Positions 23,510 to 32,957 of a stretch of DNA of 64,000 nt are shown piece after piece (the first letter of the stretch is position 1; each line of letters opens with the position of its first letter). Made by a program: the position numbers and the translations under genes. The notes beneath the pieces are model-generated. The model saw only the letters and a list, made by a program, of their open reading frames with translations, had not been told where the DNA came from and made no database searches. The stretch is from positions 248,001 to 312,000 of the forward strand of contig NZ_BOPA01000010.1 in assembly GCF_016863515.1 (NCBI RefSeq). The letters run 5' to 3'. The stretch comes from Micromonospora gifhornensis (GTDB taxonomy: Bacteria > Actinomycetota > Actinomycetes > Mycobacteriales > Micromonosporaceae).

Positions 23510-24883
23510 TCACAGCCCGTTCCGGGAGATCACCTCCTGGTACCACCGGGCGCTGGACTTCGGTGTACGCCGCTGCGTGAGGTAGTCGACGTGCACGATG
23601 CCGAACCGCTTGCGGTACCCCTCGGCCCACTCGAAGTTGTCCAGCAATGACCATACGAGATAGCCGCGCAGGTCGACGCCCCGGGCGATGGCCTCGTGCG
23701 CGGCACGCAGGTGCCCGTCGAGGTACGCGATCCGGTCCTCGTCGCGCACCTGGCTGGTCCCGTCCGAGCTGCCCTTGTCCGGAAACGCCGCGCCGTTCTC
23801 GGTGATCATCAGCGGCACCGGCGGATAGTCGGTGGCGATGCGTTCCAGCAGCCGGGTCAGCCCGGCCGGTTCGATCATCCAGCCCATGTCGGTGAGCGGG
23901 CCGACCGGCGGCAGGAACTCCACCGCTGCTGCCGTGCCCGGGTACGCGCCGCCGCCACCCGCGCCGTCCGGTCGCCCGGCGACGTAGGTCGGCGCGTAGT
24001 AGTTGATCCCGAGCAGGTCGATCGGCGCCGCGATGATCTTCTCGTCGCCGTCGACGACGAACACCGGCTCGACGATCCGGGCCACGTGCTCACGGACGTC
24101 GTCGGGGTAGCCGCCGACCAGCAGCGGATCCAGGAAGATCCGGTTGTGCAGGCCGTCGACCAGGCGTACCGCGTCGGCGTCGGCGGCGCTCTCCGCGTCG
24201 GCGGGGCGTACGTCGGCCGGGTTGAGGGTGATGCCGACCCGCTCGGTACCGCCCGCGCGCAGCGCCTGCGTGGCCAGGCCGTGCGCCAGCAGCAGGTGGT
24301 GCACGGCGCTGAAGGCGGCACCCGGGTCCTGCACCCCGGGGGCGTGTACGCCGTTGCCGTAGCCGAGGTACGCCGAGCACCAGGGCTCGTTGAGCGTGGT
24401 CCAGGTGCCGATGCGGTCACCGAGCCGGGCGTACACGGCGGCGGCGTAGGTGGCGAAGTGCTCGGCGGTCTCCCGCGCCGTCCAACCACCCCGGTCCTGC
24501 AACGTCTGCGGCAGGTCCCAGTGGTAGAGGGTGACGATCGGGTCGATCCCCCGACCCAGCAGCGCGTCGGTCAGCCGGTCGTAGAAGTCCAGGCCGCGCG
24601 GGTTGACCGGGCCGCTGCCGTCGGGCTGGATCCGGGGCCAGGAAACCGAGAAACGGTACGCCTGCAGGCCCAGCTCGGCCATCATCGCCACGTCGTCGGC
24701 GTACCGGTGGTAGTGGTCGCAGGCGACGTCGCCGGTGTGCCCGGCGTACACCTTGCCCGGTGTGCGGCTGAAGGTGTCCCAGATCGACTCCCCGCGCCCG
24801 TCGTCGCGGGCCGCCCCCTCGATCTGATAGGCGGCCGTCGCCGCCCCCCACAGGAAATTCTCCGGGAACCGGATTCCACTCAC
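23510..24883 (-). CDS. GH1 beta-glucosidase
   Basis: A 457-residue glycoside hydrolase family 1 enzyme. It starts at the family N-terminus RFPENFLWGAATAAYQIEGA, with the acid/base glutamate in TLNEPWC near residue 165 and the nucleophile glutamate in MITENGAAF near residue 365. There is no signal peptide, so it hydrolyses imported cellobiose or other beta-glucosides in the cytoplasm. GTG 24883 overlaps the stop of the second permease gene (GTGA), indicating translational coupling. Confidence 0.92.
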   Translation of the reverse strand: MSGIRFPENFLWGAATAAYQIEGAARDDGRGESIWDTFSRTPGKVYAGHTGDVACDHYHRYADDVAMMAELGLQAYRFSVSWPRIQPDGSGPVNPRGLDFYDRLTDALLGRGIDPIVTLYHWDLPQTLQDRGGWTARETAEHFATYAAAVYARLGDRIGTWTTLNEPWCSAYLGYGNGVHAPGVQDPGAAFSAVHHLLLAHGLATQALRAGGTERVGITLNPADVRPADAESAADADAVRLVDGLHNRIFLDPLLVGGYPDDVREHVARIVEPVFVVDGDEKIIAAPIDLLGINYYAPTYVAGRPDGAGGGGAYPGTAAAVEFLPPVGPLTDMGWMIEPAGLTRLLERIATDYPPVPLMITENGAAFPDKGSSDGTSQVRDEDRIAYLDGHLRAAHEAIARGVDLRGYLVWSLLDNFEWAEGYRKRFGIVHVDYLTQRRTPKSSARWYQEVISRNGL

Positions 24884-25713
24884 GATTTGACCGCACCTTC
24901 CATGATTCCGCCGATGATCTGCCGTCCGAACAGTACGAACACCAGCAGCAGCGGCAGCGTGGCGATTGCCGTACCGGTGAACACCTGGGACATGTCCTGG
25001 TAGTAGCCGTCGGACAGGGCCCGCAGGGACAACTGCACGGTGGGGTTCTCCGGATCGTTGAGCACCGCGTACGGCCACAGGAAATCATTCCAGGTGGTCA
25101 TGAACGTGAGTAGCCCGAGCACCGCGATGGCCGGCCGCAACGCGGGCAGCACCACGTTCCAGTAGATCCGGGCGGTGCCGCAGCCGTCCACCCGCGCCGC
25201 CTCGATCAGTTCGGTGCTGATCGCCTGGCCGGCGTACTGCCGCATCATGAACACACCGAAGCCGGTGACCAGGACGGGCAGGATCACCGCGGGCAGCCGG
25301 TCGTTGAGGTTCAGCTTCGTCATCAGCATGTACAGCGGGATGATGCCGAGCTGGGTGGGCACCATCATCGTCGCGATGATGATCATCAGCAGCGCGTTGC
25401 TGCCCCGGAAGCGCAGCTTGGCGAAGGCGAACCCGGCCAGCGAGGAGAAGAACACCACCGAGACGGTGACCGTGATCGCCACGATCGCCGAGTTGATCAG
25501 ACCGGTCAGGAAGTACGCGTCGGTGTTGGCGAACAGTCGGGAGATGTTGGCGCCCAGGTTGCCGCCCGGCGTGACCGGCGGCGGCAGTTGCCCCATCGCG
25601 TCGCTGGAGCGGCTGGCCACCACGAACATCCAGTAGATCGGGAAGACCGACAAACCTCCGGCGGCGACAAGCGCGAAGTACGTCAGCGGGCTCGCCCGCC
25701 ACAGCCGGCTCAT
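24880..25713 (-). CDS. Sugar ABC transporter inner-membrane permease 2 (MalG type)
   Basis: A 277-residue CUT1-family permease with six membrane helices and the EAA cytoplasmic loop EAARVDGCGTARIYWNVVLP near residue 185, which docks to the ATPase. It starts at ATG 25713, overlapping the upstream permease gene by four bases. No ATPase is encoded in the operon, as is usual for Streptomyces CUT1 importers that share MsiK. Confidence 0.9.
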   Translation of the reverse strand: MSRLWRASPLTYFALVAAGGLSVFPIYWMFVVASRSSDAMGQLPPPVTPGGNLGANISRLFANTDAYFLTGLINSAIVAITVTVSVVFFSSLAGFAFAKLRFRGSNALLMIIIATMMVPTQLGIIPLYMLMTKLNLNDRLPAVILPVLVTGFGVFMMRQYAGQAISTELIEAARVDGCGTARIYWNVVLPALRPAIAVLGLLTFMTTWNDFLWPYAVLNDPENPTVQLSLRALSDGYYQDMSQVFTGTAIATLPLLLVFVLFGRQIIGGIMEGAVKS

Positions 25714-26717
25714 CGGAACCCTCCCTTTCGCTTGGCCTCCGGCGGTCGGGCGGAGGAACCGAGCCGGCGGATGATCAGTACGTTGATCGCGGCGACGATG
25801 GCGATCAGGGCGAACAGCAGCCAGGCCACCGCCGAGCCGTAGCCGAAGTTGTAGTACGGCGCGAAGGCGTTCTCGAACATGTACATGGTCATCGTCTGCG
25901 ACTCGCGCAGCGGCCCGCCCCGGATCGCGTTGGTGCCGGAGTGGAACAGCCGGGGCTCGGTGAACAGTTGCAGCCCGCCGATTGTGGAGATGATGACGCA
26001 GAAGATGATCGTCGGCTTGAGCAGCGGTACGGTGACCGACCAGAACTGTCGGGCCCGGTTCGCGCCGTCGATCGCCGCCGCCTCGTACAGGTCGCGGGGG
26101 ATGGCCTGCATGGCGGCCAGGAAGATCAGGGCGTTGTAGCCGGTCCACCGCCAGTCGACCATGGTGGAGATGGCCACCCAGGAGGCGAACCGGTTGGACT
26201 TCCACTCGATCCCGTCGATGCCGACCAGGTCGAGCAGCCAGTTGATCATGCCGAACTCGCGGCCGAACAGCACCCCGAAGACGATCGCCACGGCGGCGGT
26301 GGAGGTCACGTTGGGCACCAGCACCGCCATCCGCCAGCCGGTACGCATCCGCAGTTGCCGGTTGAGCAGGTTGGCCAGCCAGAGCGCCAGCAGCAGCTGC
26401 GGCACCGTACTGAGGAGGAAGATGCCGAGGGTGTTGACCACCGAGTGCCAGAAGTCGCTGTCGGCCAGCAGTCGGGTGTAGTTGTCCGCGCCGATGAATG
26501 TGGGATTGCTGCCCAGCAGGTCCCAGTCGTGCAAGGAAACCCAGAAGGTGTACGCCAGCGGCCAGGCCCCGAAGATCGCGAAGATCACGAAGAACGGGGC
26601 GATGTAGAGGTAGGGCGAGTACTTCGCGTCGATCCGGCTGAGCCGGCCGGCCCGCGACAGTCGGGACCGGCCCGGTGTCGGCGCGGTCGGCGGTCGCGCG
26701 TCGAGCTGCAACGCCAT
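25710..26717 (-). CDS. Sugar ABC transporter inner-membrane permease 1 (MalF type)
   Basis: A 335-residue CUT1-family permease with six helices and the EAA loop EAAAIDGANRARQFWSVTVP near residue 225. ATG 26717 is supported by the ribosome binding site AAAGGAG on the minus strand; longer frames upstream have none. The gene follows the binding-protein gene after a 118-base spacer that holds no other feature. With the second permease it forms the membrane channel for a beta-glucoside, judging from the linked glucosidase. Confidence 0.9.
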   Translation of the reverse strand: MALQLDARPPTAPTPGRSRLSRAGRLSRIDAKYSPYLYIAPFFVIFAIFGAWPLAYTFWVSLHDWDLLGSNPTFIGADNYTRLLADSDFWHSVVNTLGIFLLSTVPQLLLALWLANLLNRQLRMRTGWRMAVLVPNVTSTAAVAIVFGVLFGREFGMINWLLDLVGIDGIEWKSNRFASWVAISTMVDWRWTGYNALIFLAAMQAIPRDLYEAAAIDGANRARQFWSVTVPLLKPTIIFCVIISTIGGLQLFTEPRLFHSGTNAIRGGPLRESQTMTMYMFENAFAPYYNFGYGSAVAWLLFALIAIVAAINVLIIRRLGSSARPPEAKRKGGFR

Positions 26718-26835
26718 GACCCGTTGACTCCTTTCCACGCCCCCGCCCCGCGCCGATCCTCCGGCCGGTGGCCACGCACGCTCGGCGAGCGTGGCGGGGG
26801 TGGATCGGCGGCGGGGGTGGAGGCAGTCGGGCCGG

Positions 26836-28143
26836 TTACTTGGCGGCGGCCTTCTTGGCGTTGTTGACGGCGTCCTGCCAGCCCTGCTCGGGCGTACGCT
26901 GTCCCAGCTCGACGGTGCGGACGGCGTTCTCGACCTCGGTGCGTACCGCCTGGTTCTTCGGGCCCATGTAGACCGGCTGCAACGTCTTCGCGCCCTCACC
27001 GAAGATCGTCCCGATCGGCGCACCGGAGAAGTACGCGTTGGTGGCCTCGGCGATGGCGGGGTCGCTCAGCGCCTGCGGCGAGGACGGCAGCGGGCCCTTG
27101 ACCTTGAAGGCACCGATCTGGCCCTGCGGGCTGGTCAGGAACTTGGCCAGCTTGATGGCCTCTTCCTTGTGCTTGCTCTGCGCCGGCACGGCCAGGTGCG
27201 AGCCGCCCCAGTTGCCGCCGTCGCCGGGCACCCGGGCGATGTCCCACTTTCCGCTGGCCTCCGCGCCGGCGTTGCCCTCGATCACCCCGGTCATCCACGC
27301 CGGGCAGGCGATGGTGGCGAACTTGGACTGCTTGAAGGCCGAGACCCACTCCTCCGACCAGGAGCCGTACTTGCCGGACAGGCCGGCACCGATGATCTTC
27401 ATGGTGGTGTCCCAGGCCTGCTTGACCGCCGGGTTGCTGTCCACCACCAGGTTGTTGCTGGTGTCGTAGTAGTGGTAGCCCTGCGCCTTGCCAGCGGTCT
27501 GCAGCACGATGGTGTTGAACGTGTTGGTCGCCGCGTCCAGGAACGACGCGCCGGTGTCTGCCGCCTTGAACCGCTCGCCGACCGCGATGTACTCCTCCCA
27601 GGTCGGCCAGAGCTTGGAGACCTCGTCGCGCTCGGTGGGCAGCCCCGCCTTGGCGAACAGGTCGGTGCGGTAGCACATCGCCATGCCGCCCACGTCCGTG
27701 CCGAGCCCGATCAGCTTCTGCCCGTCGGCGGTCAGCCCCTGGTTCCACTTCCACTCCAGGAAGTTGCCCTTGAGCTCGGCGGCCCCGTGGTCGAGCAGGT
27801 TGACGAAGTTGTCCGGGTTGGCCTTGTACTCGACCATCAGACCTTCTTCGATGGCGACGATGTCACCGGCGCCCTTGCCCGCGGCGAGCCACTGGGTCAA
27901 CTTCGGCGAGTACTCGTCGAGGTTGCCGCCGGTGCCCCGCTCGACGATCTTCACGCCCGGGTTGGCGTCCATGTACTCCTGGTAGAGCTGTTCGTAGCCG
28001 AACTGTCCGAAGACGTCGACGGTAAGCGTTATCTGGCCGTCGCCGGCGGCGTCGTCGTCGCTGGCGCAGCCGCTGGTGGCGAGTAGCGCACCAACGGTTG
28101 CCAAGGCGACCGCCGCAAGGCGATGGCGCGGAAAAGTGGCCAT
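26836..28143 (-). CDS. Sugar-binding lipoprotein of the ABC transporter
   Basis: A 435-residue extracellular solute-binding protein of the family 1 (CUT1) type. The signal peptide ends in a lipobox-like ATSGC with Cys26 as the probable lipidation site, followed by an acidic ASDDDAAGD linker. The mature part has a typical fold with NPGVKIVERGTGG, GKGAGDIVAIEEG and CPAWMTGVI segments. The ATG at 28143 is chosen because the signal peptide starts there. It is the first gene of the operon, downstream of the paired operators. Confidence 0.9.
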   Translation of the reverse strand: MATFPRHRLAAVALATVGALLATSGCASDDDAAGDGQITLTVDVFGQFGYEQLYQEYMDANPGVKIVERGTGGNLDEYSPKLTQWLAAGKGAGDIVAIEEGLMVEYKANPDNFVNLLDHGAAELKGNFLEWKWNQGLTADGQKLIGLGTDVGGMAMCYRTDLFAKAGLPTERDEVSKLWPTWEEYIAVGERFKAADTGASFLDAATNTFNTIVLQTAGKAQGYHYYDTSNNLVVDSNPAVKQAWDTTMKIIGAGLSGKYGSWSEEWVSAFKQSKFATIACPAWMTGVIEGNAGAEASGKWDIARVPGDGGNWGGSHLAVPAQSKHKEEAIKLAKFLTSPQGQIGAFKVKGPLPSSPQALSDPAIAEATNAYFSGAPIGTIFGEGAKTLQPVYMGPKNQAVRTEVENAVRTVELGQRTPEQGWQDAVNNAKKAAAK

Positions 28144-28187
28144 GGTCTGGTGACCCCTCTCAGTGGGTGAGTGGTGGTGGATGAGTC

Positions 28188-28246
28188 TGAGAGCGCTCTC
28201 ACGTAGCCTGCGTCCCCCGCCGGGGCGTGTCAAGAGAGCGCTCTCT
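28188..28246 (-). promoter_or_regulatory. Two LacI-type operators 45 bp apart
   Basis: TGAGAGCGCTCTCA (28188-28201) and AGAGAGCGCTCTCT (28233-28246) are perfect 14-bp palindromes of the GAGCGCTC class bound by CebR/BglR-like LacI repressors (CebR consensus TGGGAGCGCTCCCA). They lie 45-90 bases upstream of the binding-protein start. The 45-bp centre spacing would allow cooperative binding or a small loop by the operon's own LacI protein. Confidence 0.8.
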
Positions 28247-28292
28247 CGGCTGGGGTCACAGAATGGCCACGGCCAATCGGTGCGAGGTCGTC

Positions 28293-28347
28293 GTTACAGC
28301 GCAATGGCGGCTACCGGGGTGCCCGGTAACCGCCATTGCGCCGTAAC
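28293..28347 (-). repeat. 55-bp palindrome, family R2 (copy 1)
   Basis: Two 23-base arms (28293-28315 starting GTTACAGCGCAATGGC, and 28325-28347 ending ATTGCGCCGTAAC) flank a 9-base loop, with two arm mismatches. On the minus strand the element follows the stop codon of the gene ending at 28356 after eight bases (TGA TTGACGCC GTTACGG). The second copy, at 35293-35347, has the same 23/9/23 geometry. Probably a hairpin terminator. Confidence 0.85.
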
Positions 28348-28355
28348 GGCGTCAA

Positions 28356-29120
28356 TCAGCCGGTGCGTACCCCGTCGAGGAGGGTGGGGTCGCCGGCCAC
28401 GGACAGGGTGTCGAAGCTGACCCGGCCCCAGAGCGCCAGCAGCAGGTCGCTCGCCGTGCCGCTGACGTGCACCCGGGCGTGGTGCTCGTCGTGATCGAGG
28501 ATGGTGCCGGTGTCCAGCAGCGCCACCCCCTCACCGCGCAGCCGCAGGTACCACTCCTGCGCCGCGTCGGTCGCGCTGAGCCGAACCACCCCGCGCCACT
28601 GACCGCTCGCCGCCCGGCGACCGGCCGGCAGCCAGGTGTCGAGCACCTCGCTCACCCCGTCGGCCGCGAGCTTGGCCTCGATCGGTTCGCCGGCGGCGAT
28701 GGCGAGCTGGGCGTCCCAGCGGTGCAGGGCCGTCTCGTGGGCCATCCGGCGGGGCCAGAAGCCGGCCTTCTTCGGCTGGGGGGCCCAGTTCCAGGCCGGG
28801 GCCTCCGGGTCCAGGGTGTCGAAGAGGGCCATCAGCTCGTCGTACGCCTGCTGCCACTGCTGTGCGGCGGTGAGCCCCGGCACGAGTTCGGGGCGCTGCG
28901 ACCGGCGTTGCTCCGGCGCGGTGGCCCGGCCGGACCCGGCGACGTCGCGTACCCACTGGTAGATGCCGGTGAGGTGCAGGGCCAGGTCGGTCACCGTCCA
29001 GCCGGGGCAGGAAAGCACGGGTGTCTCGGGCGGGGCGTCGGCGACCGCGGCGGCGAACGCCGGGCCCTCCGCGCGGAGTGCACCGATCCAGAAGTCCTTG
29101 CTGCCGTGCATTCTGCTCAT
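28356..29120 (-). CDS. Maleylpyruvate-isomerase-like mycothiol-dependent enzyme
   Basis: A 254-residue member of the DinB / mycothiol maleylpyruvate isomerase N-terminal family. It shows the N-terminal helix with SCPGWTVTDLALHLTGIYQW (first metal histidine in LALHLTG), the second histidine region MAHETALHRWDAQLA near residue 135, and a C-terminal MDMPI-like domain. Such proteins use a metal triad and mycothiol as cofactor; the substrate is unknown. ATG 29120 is selected because GGGAGG lies six bases upstream. It diverges from murB. Confidence 0.8.
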   Translation of the reverse strand: MSRMHGSKDFWIGALRAEGPAFAAAVADAPPETPVLSCPGWTVTDLALHLTGIYQWVRDVAGSGRATAPEQRRSQRPELVPGLTAAQQWQQAYDELMALFDTLDPEAPAWNWAPQPKKAGFWPRRMAHETALHRWDAQLAIAAGEPIEAKLAADGVSEVLDTWLPAGRRAASGQWRGVVRLSATDAAQEWYLRLRGEGVALLDTGTILDHDEHHARVHVSGTASDLLLALWGRVSFDTLSVAGDPTLLDGVRTG

Positions 29121-29181
29121 CGCCATCCTCCCGGGGGTGACCGGGCCACCAGTGGGTGCCACGGCTACCTCTCAGCCTAGG

Positions 29182-30273
29182 GTGAAAGATGTGCCTGACG
29201 TCTACGCCCAGCCGACAGCCGCCGCTCAACCCGTCATTCCCGGCGAACTGTCGCAATACACCACATTGCGCCTCGGCGGACCTGCCCGGCGGATCGTCAC
29301 CGCAACCACCGCCGAGGAGATTGTCGCGCACGTACGCGAGGCGGGCGAACATGTGCTTCTGCTCGCCGGGGGCAGCAACGTGGTGATCGGCGACGCCGGG
29401 TTCCCGGGCACGGTGATCCTGGTCCGCTCCCGAGGCCTGCGGGTGCTGACCGAGGACGAGCAGACCGTGACCATCCGCGTCGAGGCCGGCGAGCCGTGGG
29501 ACGACCTGGTCGCCGCCACGGTGCGCAACGGCTGGTCCGGCCTGGAATGCCTGTCCGGCATCCCCGGCTCCACCGGCGCCACCCCGATCCAGAACGTCGG
29601 CGCGTACGGCCAGGAGGTCGCCGAGACCATCGTCGGCGTGCAGGTGTACGACCGTACCGCCGGGACGATCAGTCTGTTGGACGCCGCCGACTGCGGCTTC
29701 GCCTACCGGGCCAGCATCTTCAAGTACAGCGAGCGCTGGGTCGTGCTCGCTGTCGACTTCCGGCTGGCCCGCTCGCCGCTGTCCGGCCCGGTCCGGTACG
29801 CGGAACTGGCCCGCGCGCTCGGCGTCGAGGTCGGTGACCGGGTGCCGCTCGCACACGCCCGCGCCACCGTGCTGGAGCTTCGCGCCGGAAAGGGCATGGT
29901 GCTGGACGCCGCCGACCCCGACACCCGTTCGGTCGGCTCCTTCTTCACCAACCCCGTCCTCGATGCCGCCGAGTACGAGGTGCTCCGGCAGCACGCCGCC
30001 GACATCGGTGAGCCGCCCGCCTGGCCGGGCGCGGGCGACCTGGTCAAGGTCAGCGCCGCCTGGCTGATCGACAAGGCCGGCTTCGGCAAGGGCTACGCCG
30101 GCCCCGAGGGCGTCGCCATCTCCAGCAAGCACACCCTCGCCCTGACCAACCAGACCGGCACCGCCACCACCGAAGCCCTCCTCACCCTGGCCCGGGAGAT
30201 CCGCGACGGCGTCCACGCCCGCTTCGCCGTAACCCTCCACCCCGAACCCGTCCTCATAACCTGCACCCTCTAA
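29182..30273 (+). CDS. murB: UDP-N-acetylenolpyruvoylglucosamine reductase
   Basis: A 363-residue FAD enzyme of peptidoglycan synthesis, reducing UDP-GlcNAc-enolpyruvate to UDP-MurNAc with NADPH. It has the TTLRLGGPARRIV start, the FAD loop LLAGGSNVVIGDAGFPG, the GIPGSTGATPIQNVGAYGQE motif and the catalytic serine in SVGSFFTNPV. It is a type I MurB, with the loop typical of E. coli-like enzymes. Starts at GTG 29182 and GTG 29191 are both possible; neither has a strong ribosome binding site. As recalled for M. tuberculosis Rv0482, it lies a few genes upstream of mshA. Confidence 0.93.
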   Translation: MKDVPDVYAQPTAAAQPVIPGELSQYTTLRLGGPARRIVTATTAEEIVAHVREAGEHVLLLAGGSNVVIGDAGFPGTVILVRSRGLRVLTEDEQTVTIRVEAGEPWDDLVAATVRNGWSGLECLSGIPGSTGATPIQNVGAYGQEVAETIVGVQVYDRTAGTISLLDAADCGFAYRASIFKYSERWVVLAVDFRLARSPLSGPVRYAELARALGVEVGDRVPLAHARATVLELRAGKGMVLDAADPDTRSVGSFFTNPVLDAAEYEVLRQHAADIGEPPAWPGAGDLVKVSAAWLIDKAGFGKGYAGPEGVAISSKHTLALTNQTGTATTEALLTLAREIRDGVHARFAVTLHPEPVLITCTL

Positions 30274-30278
30274 CCGCG

Positions 30279-31070
30279 TCAGGGGGTGGGGGAGGGCCAG
30301 GGGAGGGTCAGTTCGCCTTGGCGCCAGCGGCGGGGGCGGTGGAGGATGGGCCAGCCCTGGGCGCGTACGGCGGCCACCGCGTGCAGCCAACGCTGGCGGG
30401 GGCCGTACGGGGCGTAGCCGGCGGCAGCGTGCCAGGCGTCGTCCAGAGCGCGGATCAGGTCGTGGATGGGTTCACCGGGGACGTTGCGGTGGATCAACGC
30501 CTTGGGTAGCCGTTCGGCCAACTCGGCCGGGGTCTGCAGAGTGGACAGACGGGCGGCCAGGGTCAGCGTGCGCGGGCCGTTGGCGTCGAGCAGGATCCAG
30601 CCGGCGAGGCGACCCAGTTCGTCGCAGGTGCCCTCGACGAACAGTCCGCCGGGTGCCAGTCGGCTGGTGACGGTGGCCCAGGCGGCGGCCACCTCGCTCT
30701 CGTCGTACTGGCGTAGCACGTTGAACGCGCGCACCAGGGCCGGGCGCAGGCCGGCGAGTTCGAATCCGCCCCGGGCGAAGGTGAGGCCGGGTGGGTCGGC
30801 GGCGGGTTGGGCGTCCGCGACGCGGATCGGATCGATCTCCAGGCCGACCACCCGTACGTCGGGGCGTACCCCGGCGGCCAGTCGGGTGCGCAGTTCCACC
30901 GCTGTCACCGGGCTCGCGCCGTACCCCAGGTCCACCACGAGTGGGTCCGGTGCGGCGCGTAACGCGTCGCCGCAGGTGTCGACGATCCAGTTGTCCACCC
31001 GTCGGAGCCGGTTGGGATTTGTGGTGCCGCGGGTGATGGTTCCGAGCGGCCGGGGCGTACGCGCCGCCAT
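30279..31070 (-). CDS. SAM-dependent methyltransferase-like protein
   Basis: A 263-residue class I methyltransferase fold. Motif I is VVDLGYGASPVTAVELR near residue 45, followed by VVGLEIDPIRVADAQ, the acidic SAM ribose-binding strand. The region after ARAFNVLRQYDESEV lacks a clear DPPY/NPPF motif, so it is unlikely to be a DNA amino-methylase. Substrate unknown. It is transcribed towards murB, with five bases between the stops, and follows the SDR remnant by 11 bases. Confidence 0.75.
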   Translation of the reverse strand: MAARTPRPLGTITRGTTNPNRLRRVDNWIVDTCGDALRAAPDPLVVDLGYGASPVTAVELRTRLAAGVRPDVRVVGLEIDPIRVADAQPAADPPGLTFARGGFELAGLRPALVRAFNVLRQYDESEVAAAWATVTSRLAPGGLFVEGTCDELGRLAGWILLDANGPRTLTLAARLSTLQTPAELAERLPKALIHRNVPGEPIHDLIRALDDAWHAAAGYAPYGPRQRWLHAVAAVRAQGWPILHRPRRWRQGELTLPWPSPTP

Positions 31071-31081
31071 GGCAGCGTTCC

Positions 31082-31270
31082 TCAGGCTCCGCCGGGTGAC
31101 CGGTCACCGGCACCCGTGCCGCTCACCCGGTGCACCATGTGCCGGGCGGCCTGCGCCAATGGGCGTACGACGAGACGGTCCACGTTGACGTGTGGCGCCT
31201 GGGTGGCGCACCGAGCGGTCCCGGCGCCGAGTCCGCTGGATGCCCCGGTGACGACGGCGACACGACTCAT
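31082..31270 (-). pseudogene. Internally deleted short-chain dehydrogenase remnant
   Basis: A 62-codon open frame encodes the first strand and glycine-rich nucleotide-binding turn of an SDR (SRVAVVTGASSGLGAGTA), then jumps directly to a typical SDR C-terminal segment (APHVNVDRLVVRPLAQAA). Roughly 180-200 residues that would hold the catalytic Tyr and Lys are missing, without a frameshift. It occupies the position of the SDR gene Rv0484c between murB and mshA in M. tuberculosis. A functional short protein is unlikely. Confidence 0.75.
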
Positions 31271-31454
31271 CCGGCCATTCTCGCCCCTGTCACGCCGAGG
31301 GTCGGAGCTTCCCCGGTGATGAGGTCGGTCACGCCCGTCGGCCTGGGCGACGTATTACCAGCCGCCGATCGGGAAGATGACATCTGGCGCGGAGGTTGAC
31401 GCAGAGGCACGTCGGTCGTGCAGTATGGCATCAACCCTGGCATAGGGAGCAGAA

Positions 31455-32801
31455 GTGGCGGAATTGCACACCGGCGTCGGTCGTCAGCGAGGTGCCCTGC
31501 CGTGGCCGAGACCCCGACGGATCGCCACGCTCTCGGTGCACACCTCGCCCCTGCACCAGCCCGGCACCGGGGACGCAGGCGGCATGAACGTCTACATCCT
31601 TGAGGTCGCCCGGCGGTTGGCCGAGGCCGACGTCGAGGTGGAGATCTTCACCCGGGCCACTTCTGGTGACCTGCCGCCGGTGGTGGAGGTCGCGCCGGGG
31701 GTGCACGTCCGGCACGTGATGGCCGGCCCGCTGGAAGGGCTGACCAAGGAGGAACTTCCCGGCCAGCTCTGCGCCTTCACCGCCGGCGTACTGCGTGCCG
31801 AGGCGTCCCGCCCGCCGGGCCACTACGACCTCATCCACTCCCACTACTGGCTCTCCGGGCAGGTCGGCTGGCTGGCCAAGGACCGCTGGGGAGTGCCGCT
31901 GGTGCACACCGCGCACACCCTGGCCAAGGTGAAGAACGCGCAGCTCGCCGCCGGTGACCGCCCCGAACCCAAAGCCCGGGTGATCGGCGAGGAACAGGTC
32001 GTCGCCGAGGCCGACCGGCTGGTGGCGAACACCCGGGTCGAGGCGCAGGACCTGATCGACAGGTACACCGCCGACCCGAGCCGGGTCGCGGTGGTCGAGC
32101 CCGGGGTGGACCTGGACCGCTTCCGCCCACCGGTCGGTGACCGGGACGCCGCGACAAGTGCCGCGCGGGCCCGACTGGGCCTGCCCACCACCGGCTACCT
32201 GGTCGCCTTCGTCGGTCGGATCCAACCGTTGAAGGCCCCGGACGTGCTGATCCGCGCGATCGCCGCGTTGTGCGAGCGGGATCCGGCGCTGGCCCAGGAG
32301 GTCTCCGTGGTGATCTGCGGTGGCCCCAGCGGCAGCGGCCTCGACCGCCCCACCGCCCTGATCGAGTTGGCCGCGTCGCTCGGCGTCGCCGACCGGATCC
32401 ACTTCCTGCCGCCGCGTACCGGCGCCGAGTTGCCCCTGCTGTACCAGGCGGCCGACCTGGTCGCGGTGCCGTCGTACAACGAATCCTTCGGCCTGGTCGC
32501 CCTGGAGGCCCAGGCCTGCGGTACGCCGGTGGTGGCCGCCGCCGTCGGCGGCCTGGTGACCGCGGTACGCGACCAGGTCAGTGGGATGCTGGTGCGCGGA
32601 CACGACCCGGTCGACTGGGCGCACACCCTGGCCCGCCTGCTGCCCGACCATTCCCGTCGGAGGGAGCTGTCGCTCGGCGCCGCCCGGCACGCCCGCAACT
32701 TCTCCTGGCACCGTACGGCCGAGGGTCTGCTCGCCGTGTACGGCGAAGCGATCACCGCCCACCGCGCCCATCTCACCTCCGCCCTCGCCGCCTCCTGCTG
32801 A
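31455..32801 (+). CDS. mshA: D-inositol-3-phosphate N-acetylglucosaminyltransferase
   Basis: A 448-residue GT4 glycosyltransferase catalysing the first committed step of mycothiol synthesis, GlcNAc transfer from UDP-GlcNAc to 1L-inositol 1-phosphate. Visible motifs are the N-terminal [20 protein letters not shown] loop, HSHYWLSG, the donor-site segments [14 protein letters not shown] and GPSGSG, and the E-x7-E motif in [20 protein letters not shown] 31455 follows GGGAG at six bases. A TTGACG at 31396-31401 may be part of its promoter, but a well-spaced -10 box is not clear. It is directly followed by an R1 repeat. Confidence 0.93.
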   Translation: MAELHTGVGRQRGALPWPRPRRIATLSVHTSPLHQPGTGDAGGMNVYILEVARRLAEADVEVEIFTRATSGDLPPVVEVAPGVHVRHVMAGPLEGLTKEELPGQLCAFTAGVLRAEASRPPGHYDLIHSHYWLSGQVGWLAKDRWGVPLVHTAHTLAKVKNAQLAAGDRPEPKARVIGEEQVVAEADRLVANTRVEAQDLIDRYTADPSRVAVVEPGVDLDRFRPPVGDRDAATSAARARLGLPTTGYLVAFVGRIQPLKAPDVLIRAIAALCERDPALAQEVSVVICGGPSGSGLDRPTALIELAASLGVADRIHFLPPRTGAELPLLYQAADLVAVPSYNESFGLVALEAQACGTPVVAAAVGGLVTAVRDQVSGMLVRGHDPVDWAHTLARLLPDHSRRRELSLGAARHARNFSWHRTAEGLLAVYGEAITAHRAHLTSALAASC

Positions 32802-32803
32802 TG

Positions 32804-32857
32804 AAAGGAAGGGCACCCTTTTAACGCCTCGTGCATAGGAAGGGCCCCTTGTTAACG
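32804..32857 (+). repeat. Dispersed ~55-bp repeat, family R1 (copy 3)
   Basis: AAAGGAAGGGCACCC, TTTTAACGCCTCG, then AAGGGCCCCTTGTTAACG. It begins two bases after the mshA stop in the same orientation as mshA, like copies 1, 2 and 4 relative to their upstream genes. It is the most diverged of the simple copies. Confidence 0.8.
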
Positions 32858-32863
32858 CCCGCC

Positions 32864-32904
32864 GGCCCGCCGGCCCGCCGGCCCGCCCGCCCGTCGGCCC
32901 GCGC
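32864..32904 (+). repeat. Short tandem (GCCGGCCC)n-type repeat
   Basis: Repeated GCCGGCCC/GCCCG units directly after the R1 copy and before the YbjN gene. The sequence is pure G/C and probably varies in length between strains. No gene or promoter is evident in it. Confidence 0.8.
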
Positions 32905-32957
32905 GACGCCGCCCGTCGCCGGGCAGCGGCAGGTTGGGCGGCCGTAGAGTGGAGCCG

